From: Flavobacteriales bacterium | GTDB taxonomy: Bacteria > Bacteroidota > Bacteroidia > Flavobacteriales > TMED113 | Direction: 5' to 3' | DNA: 9,228 nucleotides | NCBI GenBank assembly: GCA_002713285.1 | Contig: PAVX01000018.1 | Coordinates: 52,443 to 61,670, forward strand | Shown here: in pieces, positions 1 through 6,856 of the stretch | How the letters are laid out: every line of letters begins with the position of its first letter | Position numbering within the stretch: position 1 is the first letter of the stretch | Made by a program: the position numbers and the translations under genes | Notes under the pieces: model-generated | Told to the model about the DNA's origin: nothing | The model's database searches: none | The model's input: only the letters and a program-made list of their open reading frames with translations

Positions 1-435
1 AAATGGATAAACATTATTATATATATCATGATTATGTGGTAGTTCCACGAAATTTAACTCAGGAAAGATCTTTTTCATTTCTGTTCTAACATATTGGTCC
101 ATTCCATAGTTATCATCTATATGTAAAAATCCTCCACCTATTAAATATCTTCTTAAATTATCAATATCAGTTTTATTAAATAATACGTTTCCATGTCCTG
201 TCATATAAATAAAAGGATAGTTAAATATATTTGGACTATTAGGTTCAACAATATCATAATCCTCATTAATATTCATGTTGAGGTTTTTATTACAAAAAGT
301 TGCTAAATTTTTTAATGCACTGGGATTAGAATACCAGTCACCTCCACCATTATATTTTAATACAGCTAATTCATAACTATTTTGTGTGAAACAAAAGTTA
401 GATAATGTAACAAATAATATATATATATATTTCAT
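1..435 (-). CDS. DUF4159 domain protein, secreted (3' end outside window)
   Basis: The reading frame is open from an ATG at 435 to the left edge, giving 145 residues with no stop, so the C-terminus is missing. Residues 1-18 are a signal peptide (MKYIYILFVTLSNFCFTQ, cut probably just before or after the Q), so the product is exported. The mature part starts ELAVLKYNGGGDWYSNP and carries FIYMTGHGNV, then RRYLIGGGFLHIDDNYGMD. This is the usual layout of the DUF4159 family, whose fold is thought to resemble class I glutamine amidotransferases. No biochemical role is established for such short stand-alone members. It starts 3 bp after the rsmE stop, so it is almost certainly co-transcribed with rsmE; I recall this adjacency as common in Bacteroidota. 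Codons 3-7 contain an (AT)7 tract. Family assignment is confident; function is unknown. Confidence 0.85.
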   Translation of the reverse strand, partial: MKYIYILFVTLSNFCFTQNSYELAVLKYNGGGDWYSNPSALKNLATFCNKNLNMNINEDYDIVEPNSPNIFNYPFIYMTGHGNVLFNKTDIDNLRRYLIGGGFLHIDDNYGMDQYVRTEMKKIFPELNFVELPHNHDIYNNVYPF

Positions 436-438
436 CTA

Positions 439-1134
439 TTATATTAGAGACTTTATCATATAACAACCTACAATAGCAGCTGTTTCTGTTCGTAATCGTT
501 GTGGTCCTAAGCTCACTTCAATAAGTCCTTCTTCTTTTGCAAAATTAAGTTCTTTTTTGCTAAAATCACCTTCTGGACCAATAAAAAGCGTGATTTTTTC
601 CGGTTTATTCATTTCTAATAAAACATCTTTTAGTGAATACTTATCGGTATTGTAACAATGTGCTATATATGTATGTTTATTACAGTTTTTGATTAGACTT
701 TGAAAAGACAAGGGTTTATTCAGTTTAGGTAGTATTCCATTTTTAGACTGCTTCATGGCTGATATTAAAACTTTTTCACATCTTAGTTGATTGATTTCTT
801 TTCTTTCAGAATGATCACAAATGATTGGAGATATGACATCAACTCCAATCTCTGTAACTTTTTCAAGTAGCCACTCAAATCTTGTTTTATTTTTTGTTGG
901 AGCAATCACAATATGTAATTTTATTTTTTGTTCATGTTTATAGATTTGATTCAACTCACCATAAACAACTTGGCCATTATCTATTGCTGTAATCTTGCAT
1001 GAGTAAATGACACCTTTCCCATCTGTTAAAGATATTTCTTCATTAATTTTTTTTCTTAATGCACCTACACAATGCTTGCTCTCTTCTAATGATAATTTAT
1101 GTTCATTCAAATATTTAGAGTAAAAAAGCTCCAT
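439..1134 (-). CDS. rsmE: 16S rRNA (uracil-1498-N3)-methyltransferase RsmE
   Basis: This is a cytoplasmic SPOUT-class enzyme that transfers a methyl group from S-adenosylmethionine to N3 of U1498 in 16S rRNA helix 44, near the decoding site, and acts on assembled 30S subunits. At 231 aa it is slightly short but within the family range. The N-terminal part (about 1-70) corresponds to the PUA-like RNA-binding domain. The SPOUT domain follows, with LLEKVTEIGVD (89-99), AMKQSKN (126-132), the SAM-binding loop IGPEGDFSKKEL (185-196), and the trefoil-knot segment SLGPQRLRTETAAI (208-221). These are the diagnostic RsmE motifs and all are intact. The ATG at 1134 places MELFYSKYL at the expected N-terminus. 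It lies 21 bp after pckA and 3 bp before the DUF4159 gene, consistent with one operon. No Shine-Dalgarno sequence is visible, as is normal in this phylum. Confidence 0.96.
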   Translation of the reverse strand: MELFYSKYLNEHKLSLEESKHCVGALRKKINEEISLTDGKGVIYSCKITAIDNGQVVYGELNQIYKHEQKIKLHIVIAPTKNKTRFEWLLEKVTEIGVDVISPIICDHSERKEINQLRCEKVLISAMKQSKNGILPKLNKPLSFQSLIKNCNKHTYIAHCYNTDKYSLKDVLLEMNKPEKITLFIGPEGDFSKKELNFAKEEGLIEVSLGPQRLRTETAAIVGCYMIKSLI

Positions 1135-1155
1135 GGATAATAATATCTTTTTTAA

Positions 1156-2781
1156 TTATGTTCTAGGTCCACCCATTTCAATTGCCTTTAATGTATTTGA
1201 TTCTATTGTAGAACGAGACGTTTTTGAATTTGATATTTGAGAAAAGTTGACTTGAAATAACTTAGCTAATTTTTCAGCAGTGTGTTTGTACTCTAAGTGG
1301 TTATTCCACGTATTAATGGGGTTTAATATCTGATTTGGGACATTTGGACATTTATTTAACATATTTAATCCAAAAATATCATGTTTAATATATTCATTTT
1401 GAGTTAATTCTTCATTCATAACAGCTGAAATCATAGCTCTTGTATATTTTAATCGTATTCTATCACCAATCCCATATGGACCTCCAGACCATCCAGTGTT
1501 AATAAGCCAGACATTGACGTTTGTTTCTTCAATTTTTTGGCCCAGCATTTTCGCATAAATGGTAGGGTGAAGAGGCATGAATGGAGCCCCAAAACATGCT
1601 GAAAAAGTTGCCTCTGGTTCTATAATCCCTTCTTCTGTGCCAGCAACTTTAGAAGTGTATCCTGAAATAAAGTGATACATAGCTTGTTCTTTTGTTAATT
1701 TTGAAATTGGGGGTAATACGCCAAATGCATCAGCTGTTAAAAAAAATATATTTTTTGGTATGGGTCCAATGGACGGCTTTGCTATATTATTAATATGAAA
1801 TATAGGGTAACTTACTCTTGTGTTCTCTGTTTTTGAACAATCTGTAAAATCAACTGTATTATCTTGATTAAAACAAATATTTTCCAGTAGAGCACCCTCT
1901 TTTATTGCAGCAAATATATCAGGTTCTGTCTCAGCAGATAGATTAATGCATTTAGCATAGCAACCTCCTTCAAAATTAAAAATAGAATTATCTGACCAAC
2001 CATGTTCATCATCTCCTATAAGCTTTCTGTTTGGGTCTGCAGAAAGCGTAGTTTTTCCTGTACCGGAAAGCCCAAAAAATAAAGCTGTATCATTTTGAAT
2101 TCCAATATTAGCGGAACAGTGCATTGGTAATACTGATTTTTTCTTTGGAAGTATATAGTTTAAAACAGAAAAAATGCCTTTTTTGATTTCGCCTGTATAA
2201 CCAGTTCCACCAATTATGATTACTTGTTCTTTAAAGTTTATTATTGCAAAATTATCTTGATTTATACCGTATTGGTCAGGATTAGATACTTTAAAACTGG
2301 GTGCACATAAAATGGTCCATTCATGAGTAAAAGAATTAAGTTCTTCTTTGGTTGGTCTTAAAAACATATTGTAGCCAAACAAATTAGACCAAGGATACTC
2401 TGTGATTAATGTAATATTTAATTTATGAGCTTTTTCAGCACAAGCATAACACTTTCGTCCAAATAAATTTTTATTATTTAAATGATTAATTAAGCCTGTC
2501 TTTAATGCTTGATAGTTGGGGTCACTGATAGGTTGATTAATATCACCCCAATCAACATCTTTATTGGTAATGTCATCATCTACAATAAATCTATCTTTAG
2601 GAGCTCTCCCTGTAAATTTACCGGTATCAATAGCCAAGACCTGTTTGTTGGACAATTTACCCATGCCCATCTCTAATGATTTTTTTACAAGTTCTTGTGG
2701 TTCTAAATCCCAAATAATATTGATATTCTTATTGATAAAAGTAATTATATCAATAGGTTGTTTTGTTCCAATTGCATTCAT
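1156..2781 (-). CDS. pckA: Phosphoenolpyruvate carboxykinase (ATP)
   Basis: This cytoplasmic enzyme catalyses oxaloacetate + ATP = phosphoenolpyruvate + CO2 + ADP, the entry step of gluconeogenesis; in some fermentative bacteria it runs in the carboxylating direction. The 541-aa length matches the E. coli enzyme (540 aa). Visible motifs are TGRAPKDRF (57-65, substrate arginine), GTGYTGEIKKGIFS (192-205, substrate and metal binding), MHCSANIG (220-227, metal-ligand His), the P-loop GLSGTGKTTLS (237-247), and LIGDDEHGWSDNSIFN (254-269), which fits the ATP-type PEPCK signature. GYTSKVAGTE (374-383) and NTGWSGGPYG (428-437) follow. All catalytic motifs are present and the ends look complete. The P-loop type separates it from the GTP-dependent enzyme. 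The ATG at 2781 is the natural start. It sits 32 bp after a small secreted protein gene and 21 bp before rsmE, so it is probably an internal operon gene. Confidence 0.98.
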   Translation of the reverse strand: MNAIGTKQPIDIITFINKNINIIWDLEPQELVKKSLEMGMGKLSNKQVLAIDTGKFTGRAPKDRFIVDDDITNKDVDWGDINQPISDPNYQALKTGLINHLNNKNLFGRKCYACAEKAHKLNITLITEYPWSNLFGYNMFLRPTKEELNSFTHEWTILCAPSFKVSNPDQYGINQDNFAIINFKEQVIIIGGTGYTGEIKKGIFSVLNYILPKKKSVLPMHCSANIGIQNDTALFFGLSGTGKTTLSADPNRKLIGDDEHGWSDNSIFNFEGGCYAKCINLSAETEPDIFAAIKEGALLENICFNQDNTVDFTDCSKTENTRVSYPIFHINNIAKPSIGPIPKNIFFLTADAFGVLPPISKLTKEQAMYHFISGYTSKVAGTEEGIIEPEATFSACFGAPFMPLHPTIYAKMLGQKIEETNVNVWLINTGWSGGPYGIGDRIRLKYTRAMISAVMNEELTQNEYIKHDIFGLNMLNKCPNVPNQILNPINTWNNHLEYKHTAEKLAKLFQVNFSQISNSKTSRSTIESNTLKAIEMGGPRT

Positions 2782-2813
2782 ATTAATTAAGATTAAGTTA
2801 TCTTATATATGTT

Positions 2814-3122
2814 TTAATTGTTGATTAATTCATTGTAATTCTCTATATCTACAATGTATTCTTGTGAATATATAAAAAATTGATTTTGTGCTTCTTCAGA
2901 TTCAAAAATTTCCATGATCGTTAGCATTTGATTTGTGTTAATACACAGTCTTTGTAAGTATGCTTTGATAGTGTTCATTTTTAACACATCATCTGCTTTA
3001 CGCTTCATATGTTTAGTGACAATATCCATTTTTTGATCATCCATTACATAATCACAATCATTTGCAATTGAAAATAGTGGTAACAAGAGAGATAAAATGC
3101 TGTAAAGAAGTAGTTTTTTCAT
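2814..3122 (-). CDS. Small secreted DUF4476-like protein
   Basis: This is a 102-aa protein with a clear signal peptide: K2-K3, a hydrophobic core LLLYSILSLLLPLF, then SIA before N21 as a likely cleavage site. The mature part is only about 82 residues. Its C-terminal half (CINTNQMLTIMEIFESEEAQ, 60-79, then IYSQEYIVDIENYNEL, 84-99) follows the pattern I know for DUF4476: a stretch ending in a Thr-Gln pair before a helix, a 'F.sE..' helix, then '.AY..v.D..NY'. DUF4476 usually forms the C-terminal part of larger Bacteroidota envelope proteins and has no known activity. Here it stands almost alone. Cys23 and Cys60 could form a disulfide after export. It is the first gene of the run leading into pckA. 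The family call is from pattern memory and is moderate; the secretion call is strong. Confidence 0.7.
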   Translation of the reverse strand: MKKLLLYSILSLLLPLFSIANDCDYVMDDQKMDIVTKHMKRKADDVLKMNTIKAYLQRLCINTNQMLTIMEIFESEEAQNQFFIYSQEYIVDIENYNELINN

Positions 3123-3212
3123 CTTATTAAGATTTAAACAATTAAGATGGACTAATTTATGTATTTATTTTATTTAGTTGTCAAATAAAATTATTATTTT
3201 TTTCAAAAATTT
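3123..3212. other. Divergent intergenic region
   Basis: These 90 bp separate the start of the minus-strand DUF4476-pckA operon from the start of the plus-strand LYS9-type gene, so both promoters must lie here or inside coding sequence. Two copies of ATTAAGAT (3126-3133 and 3141-3148) start 15 bp apart. A short perfect inverted repeat, ATCTTA-t-TAAGAT, spans 3121-3133 next to the DUF4476 start codon. I could find no TAnnTTTG element for the plus-strand gene. Confidence 0.6.
3152..3185 (-). promoter_or_regulatory. Possible Bacteroidota-type promoter for the DUF4476-pckA-rsmE operon
   Basis: Read on the minus strand, TTTG (3185-3182) is followed by TAAATTAG (3159-3152), a 7 of 8 match to the Bacteroidota -7 consensus TAnnTTTG. 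The 22-nt spacer is slightly longer than the usual roughly 19-21. Transcription would begin near 3145, leaving about 20 nt before the ATG at 3122. The region is so AT-rich that chance matches are likely. Confidence 0.25.
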
Positions 3213-4475
3213 ATGAAGAAAGTATTGTTATTAGGTGTTGGTAGATCGACACATACGTTAATAAAGTATTTAGTTGAGTATGCTCACAATTTGAATATTG
3301 AGGTTTTTCTAGCTGATCAACATGATAATGAATTTATTAAAACTTATATAGCGCAAGGACTTTGTCATTATATTAGACTAGACATTAATAATGATAAATT
3401 AAGACAAGCAGAAATAAAAAAATCAGATTTGGTTATTTCTATGTTGCCTCCAAAATTCCATTTTTTAGTTGCTAAAGATTGTATAAGTTTTTCAAAAAAT
3501 CTTATTACAGCCTCTTATGTTTCAAGTGAAATCCAAGAATTAGATCGTGCTGCTAAAAATGCTAATATTTTAATTTTAAATGAAATAGGTCTTGACCCTG
3601 GTATTGATCATTTGTCTGCGATGGAGGTAATAGATTCATTGAAAGAAGCAGGAGCTACTATCAATATATTTAAATCATTTTGTGGTGGTTTGATAGCGCC
3701 AGAATCAGATAATAATCCATGGAATTATAAATTTACCTGGAATCCAAAAAATGTTGTATTAGCAGGAAGTTCAGGAGCCTCTTATTTAAAAAATGGTTTA
3801 ATTAGAGAATTCTCTTACAACGAAGTTTTTTCAAATACTGAATTAATCACTATACCTAATTATGGTCAATTTGAATCTTATGCAAATAGAGACTCATTAC
3901 ATTATCAAAAGAAATATAATTTATTAGATGCACATACAATTGTTAGAGGGACTTTGAGGAAAGTTGGATTTTCAGAAGCTTGGAATGTTTTTGTTCAATT
4001 AGGAATGACCTCTGAAGATAATTCGAAACAAATTATTTTAAAGGATGAGTTTCTTAGTTATGTTGACAAACTAAATAATCCTGAGATAAAGAAAAAAATG
4101 GAATATCTTAATTTATTTAGTGATGACAATCAAAATATACATTATAATAATCCTTCAGAATATTTATTGGAAGTTTTACAAAAAAAATGGAGTTTAGATC
4201 AGTCTGATGTAGATATGATTGTCATGCAACACAAGTTTAATTATGAAATTGACGGTAAAAATCATGATAGAAAGTTCTCAATGGTGGTTAAAGGTGATGA
4301 TAGCACCCATACAGCAATGGCTAAAACAGTAGGTTTACCAGTATTTTTTGCATGTAAATTATTATTAGAAAATCAGATTTCACTCAAAGGTGTTAAAATA
4401 CCTATTTATAAAGAAATATATAAGCCTATTTTAAAAAATTTATCTAACGAAGGTATTAACTTTATTACCAGTTAA
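3213..4475 (+). CDS. Saccharopine dehydrogenase, LYS9 type (saccharopine reductase, glutamate-forming)
   Basis: This is a 420-aa cytoplasmic NAD(P)-dependent oxidoreductase of the saccharopine dehydrogenase superfamily. Family members of this type interconvert saccharopine with aminoadipate semialdehyde plus glutamate. The N-terminal Rossmann fold starts KKVLLLGVGRSTHTLIKYL (2-20), and SDLVISMLPPKFH (71-83) is the typical end of the nucleotide-binding part. Then come NEIGLDPGIDHLSAMEVID (123-141), FCGGLIAPESDNNPWNYKF (156-174), NRDSLHYQKKY (225-235) and HTIVRGTLRKVGF (241-253), all of which align closely with yeast Lys9 as I recall it. The C-terminal AKTVGLPVFFACKLLL (370-385) returns to the nucleotide-binding domain. 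These motifs favour LYS9 over the related carboxynorspermidine dehydrogenase. It is monocistronic. Its stop lies 2 bp from the stop of the convergent DPP III gene. Family is certain; the in vivo direction, probably lysine breakdown, is inferred. Confidence 0.9.
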   Translation: MKKVLLLGVGRSTHTLIKYLVEYAHNLNIEVFLADQHDNEFIKTYIAQGLCHYIRLDINNDKLRQAEIKKSDLVISMLPPKFHFLVAKDCISFSKNLITASYVSSEIQELDRAAKNANILILNEIGLDPGIDHLSAMEVIDSLKEAGATINIFKSFCGGLIAPESDNNPWNYKFTWNPKNVVLAGSSGASYLKNGLIREFSYNEVFSNTELITIPNYGQFESYANRDSLHYQKKYNLLDAHTIVRGTLRKVGFSEAWNVFVQLGMTSEDNSKQIILKDEFLSYVDKLNNPEIKKKMEYLNLFSDDNQNIHYNNPSEYLLEVLQKKWSLDQSDVDMIVMQHKFNYEIDGKNHDRKFSMVVKGDDSTHTAMAKTVGLPVFFACKLLLENQISLKGVKIPIYKEIYKPILKNLSNEGINFITS

Positions 4476-4477
4476 AT

Positions 4478-6526
4478 TTAGTTTGTATGAGGTAAAAAAG
4501 AATACATTTTTGCATACTCCATCATTTGTGTTGTAAAATTGTCAGGATATTCAATGATTACGTCTGTAATTTTATCATTTTCATTTTTCACTAATGTATA
4601 CTTTGGATTGATAAATCCACCATATGGTGCACTATCAAATTGTTTTGACCTCTCTAACACTTCTGCGTGAATTTTTTGATTAACTTTCACCCCATAATTT
4701 TCCACTAATGCTTGTCCTGATTTAAAATCTCCTTCAGAAGTAATTCTTTGAATTTCTCGTAATAGTTCTCCAAAAATATTTTGAAGTTTTTTATAATCAT
4801 TCACTACAAAAAATGTTTTTCCATCCTTTGTTTTCTTTTCAATAACATTTTCAGAGAGTCCTCTTTCGTATGCCCATGCTGATACAAGCTGTCGATTTCT
4901 CATATGATCTTGCTCAATATTTTGCCCTAATTCAATTCTTCTTAATTGCAACATTAATCCATTTCTTATGTAAGATTCATATTCTGCTTTACCACACTCA
5001 ATAGATTCCATTAGTCCGATTTCAACTAATTTATTATTCATAATATAATATAGTGCAACTAAATCAGCTCTAGCTTCTTCCAATGTAGATTTATAATTTT
5101 TCAATGTTTCTTTAGGAGTACCAACACCTTCATTAATTTTTCCAGATGCATGCCCTACCACTTCATGAAGTAAAGTTCCTAATTTATCCGCTTTATCTCC
5201 ATATTTTTTTGCTCTTTGTACTTCGTCTCCTGAATAGCAAAATTCTTTTAAAAATCCTGATCCAGTGGCTGCACCAGCATATGCTGCAATAAGATTCCCT
5301 AAACTTACAGATTTTGAACCTTTTTCAGTTCTGATCCAGTTGTTGTTTGGTAAATTAACTCCAATTGGAGAAGAGGGTGATGCATCACCGGACTCCATTG
5401 CTACAGTCACCACTTTGTAGCTTACTCCAACAACATTTTCTTTTTTATGTTCATCCATAATACTAGAATTGTCTTCAAACCATTGCACATACTCATTAAT
5501 TACTTCTGTTGTCTTAGAAGCTTCCATATCTTTTATTTGGACAATCGATTCATATGCTCCTTTTCTTCCTGCTGCATCTCCATAAACTTCCACAAAACCA
5601 TTAATCCAATCTATATCTGTTAATGTTTGTACCCATTGGACACAGTATTCATCCCATTTAGATATATCACCAGTTTTGTAGTATTCTATTAATAAATCGA
5701 ATGATTTTTTTTGATCTTCATTTTCAGCTACATCTTTAGCTTTTTCTATCCAATAAATTATTTGTGTAATTGCATCGCCATACATTCCACCCACTTTATA
5801 TAATTTTTCATATAAAACTTCGCCTTTCATTAATTTTGAGTTTAAACCATACTCTGGTGCTCTTTCTTCAATGTTTTTTTTGTAAAATAAATTCACTTCT
5901 TCCTCAGTAATATCTTCCGCATAATAATTATTTGCTGAATTTAGTATTATGTCTACTCCAGCATCTCTATTTACTCGTTTAGAATCTATATCTTGGTTAA
6001 AGATAATTTCATCCAATGATCGTGCAAGATCCATTTTATCTTCACCTTCTATGAGAGGAAAGGTGTATTCTGTCGAAGGCTCTGTTTTATGTATTAATTC
6101 ATTAATAAAGTATTCAGATGAAAATTTTGGCTCCATTTTTTTTGATGCATAATGGTGATGTATGCCACCTGAAAACCATACACGCTTAGTATATTCCATA
6201 AATGCTTTAAATTCTTCTATTTCTCTATCGCCAGGATAATTAGCCACAATAGCTTCCAACGTTCTTCTTACCCTTAAATTATGCCTGTAATTTTGATCAA
6301 ATATTATGTCTCGGCCACTTAATGAGGCTTGAGATAAAAAATAAATCAATTTTTTTTGTCTTAAGTCTAAATTTTCAAACCCAGGAACTTTATAGCGAAT
6401 CATCTTTAAATCCGCAAATTGTTCTGTTAAATATTGGAAATTATCTTCACTCTCAATTTTAGTGTTATTACAAGATATAAATAGGAAGAATATTAAAAAA
6501 TATGTGAGTAATTTTCGTGTTTTCAA
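4478..6526 (-). CDS. Dipeptidyl-peptidase III (M49 zinc metallopeptidase), probable lipoprotein
   Basis: This is a 682-aa peptidase of family M49, which removes dipeptides from the N-terminus of short oligopeptides. The M49 hallmark HEVVGH is at 454-459 (zinc ligands H454 and H459, catalytic E455). EEARAD at 483-488 supplies the third ligand, probably E484. The short distance between the motifs, about 25 residues, is the bacterial form; animal DPP III has a longer insert. FSGGIHHHY (118-126) and NLPNNNWIRTEKGSKSVSLGN (391-411) are other conserved stretches. The N-terminus MKTRKLLTYFLIFFLFISC is a lipoprotein-type signal with Cys19 as the probable lipidated residue, although F at -3 departs from the classical lipobox. 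The start is TTG at 6526: an in-frame stop lies five codons upstream, no ATG intervenes, and the signal peptide begins right at the TTG. It follows the small membrane protein gene by 34 bp. Confidence 0.93.
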   Translation of the reverse strand: MKTRKLLTYFLIFFLFISCNNTKIESEDNFQYLTEQFADLKMIRYKVPGFENLDLRQKKLIYFLSQASLSGRDIIFDQNYRHNLRVRRTLEAIVANYPGDREIEEFKAFMEYTKRVWFSGGIHHHYASKKMEPKFSSEYFINELIHKTEPSTEYTFPLIEGEDKMDLARSLDEIIFNQDIDSKRVNRDAGVDIILNSANNYYAEDITEEEVNLFYKKNIEERAPEYGLNSKLMKGEVLYEKLYKVGGMYGDAITQIIYWIEKAKDVAENEDQKKSFDLLIEYYKTGDISKWDEYCVQWVQTLTDIDWINGFVEVYGDAAGRKGAYESIVQIKDMEASKTTEVINEYVQWFEDNSSIMDEHKKENVVGVSYKVVTVAMESGDASPSSPIGVNLPNNNWIRTEKGSKSVSLGNLIAAYAGAATGSGFLKEFCYSGDEVQRAKKYGDKADKLGTLLHEVVGHASGKINEGVGTPKETLKNYKSTLEEARADLVALYYIMNNKLVEIGLMESIECGKAEYESYIRNGLMLQLRRIELGQNIEQDHMRNRQLVSAWAYERGLSENVIEKKTKDGKTFFVVNDYKKLQNIFGELLREIQRITSEGDFKSGQALVENYGVKVNQKIHAEVLERSKQFDSAPYGGFINPKYTLVKNENDKITDVIIEYPDNFTTQMMEYAKMYSFLPHTN

Positions 6527-6560
6527 TTTGTGAATATTTTATAGGTTAATGATTATTTTT

Positions 6561-6794
6561 TTATTTAATTGAATCTTTTTTACATTCTTTTGACGATATT
6601 TTTTCGGCTTTTGACCAAGTACAAGTACTACCGGCTTTTCCATCAATAGAATAAGATTCATATTTTTTTGATTTTTGACAGCTACCAATCCAGTTGCCGA
6701 TTACAAGGCCAAGAGTTAGAAATGCAACACACAATGCAGTTATTGCGTAACAATTACTAGATGTTGAACAATTTGAATTTTTTTTTTCAGACAT
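6561..6794 (-). CDS. Small Cys-rich single-pass membrane protein, unknown function
   Basis: This 77-aa protein belongs to no family I recognise. Residues 1-16 are polar and Ser/Asn/Lys-rich. Residues 17-38 (AITALCVAFLTLGLVIGNWIG and flanks) form one hydrophobic helix. Residues 39-77 are charged, with many Lys and Ser. There are six cysteines, at 9, 15, 22, 39, 58 and 71, unusually many for the length; the pairs on either side of the helix could bind metal or form disulfides. There is no lipobox and no cleavable signal peptide, so a membrane-anchored protein is likely, with orientation uncertain. Codons 3-6 are a run of ten A (minus strand), a possible slippage site. A full-match -7 element lies about 37 bp upstream, which supports its being a real, separately transcribed gene. 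It is followed by the DPP III gene after 34 bp, so the two may be co-transcribed. Confidence 0.65.
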   Translation of the reverse strand: MSEKKNSNCSTSSNCYAITALCVAFLTLGLVIGNWIGSCQKSKKYESYSIDGKAGSTCTWSKAEKISSKECKKDSIK

Positions 6795-6830
6795 TTTTTC
6801 TAATTTTTATTCGTTGTTTTTCAAGGAACA

Positions 6831-6838
6831 CAAATATA
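6831..6838 (-). promoter_or_regulatory. Bacteroidota -7 promoter element upstream of the small membrane protein gene
   Basis: The minus strand reads TATATTTG, an exact match to the TAnnTTTG consensus of the Bacteroidota housekeeping sigma factor. It lies in the 62-bp gap after the dehydrogenase gene. Transcription would start near 6824, leaving about 30 nt of A-rich leader before the ATG at 6794. I see no clear -33 TTG at the usual distance, so the call rests on the -7 element and its position. Confidence 0.5.
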
Positions 6839-6856
6839 ATTGAAATTTATAATACT

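Noticed and set aside
417..430. (AT)7 dinucleotide tract in codons 3-7 of the DUF4159 gene, considered as a phase-variation switch
   Set aside because: Seven units is short, the surrounding DNA is very AT-rich, and the tract encodes an ordinary Tyr-Ile stretch of a signal peptide. Nothing else suggests switching.
2564..2824. Plus-strand open frame of 86 codons over the 5' end of pckA
   Set aside because: It lies mostly inside the strongly supported pckA gene on the other strand, and its translation has no recognisable features. It is a shadow frame.
3213..4475. Carboxynorspermidine dehydrogenase (polyamine synthesis) as an alternative identity
   Set aside because: The FCGGLIAPESDNNPWNYKF and HTIVRGTLRKVGF stretches match LYS9-type enzymes better. 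It is kept only as a minor alternative pending a tree.
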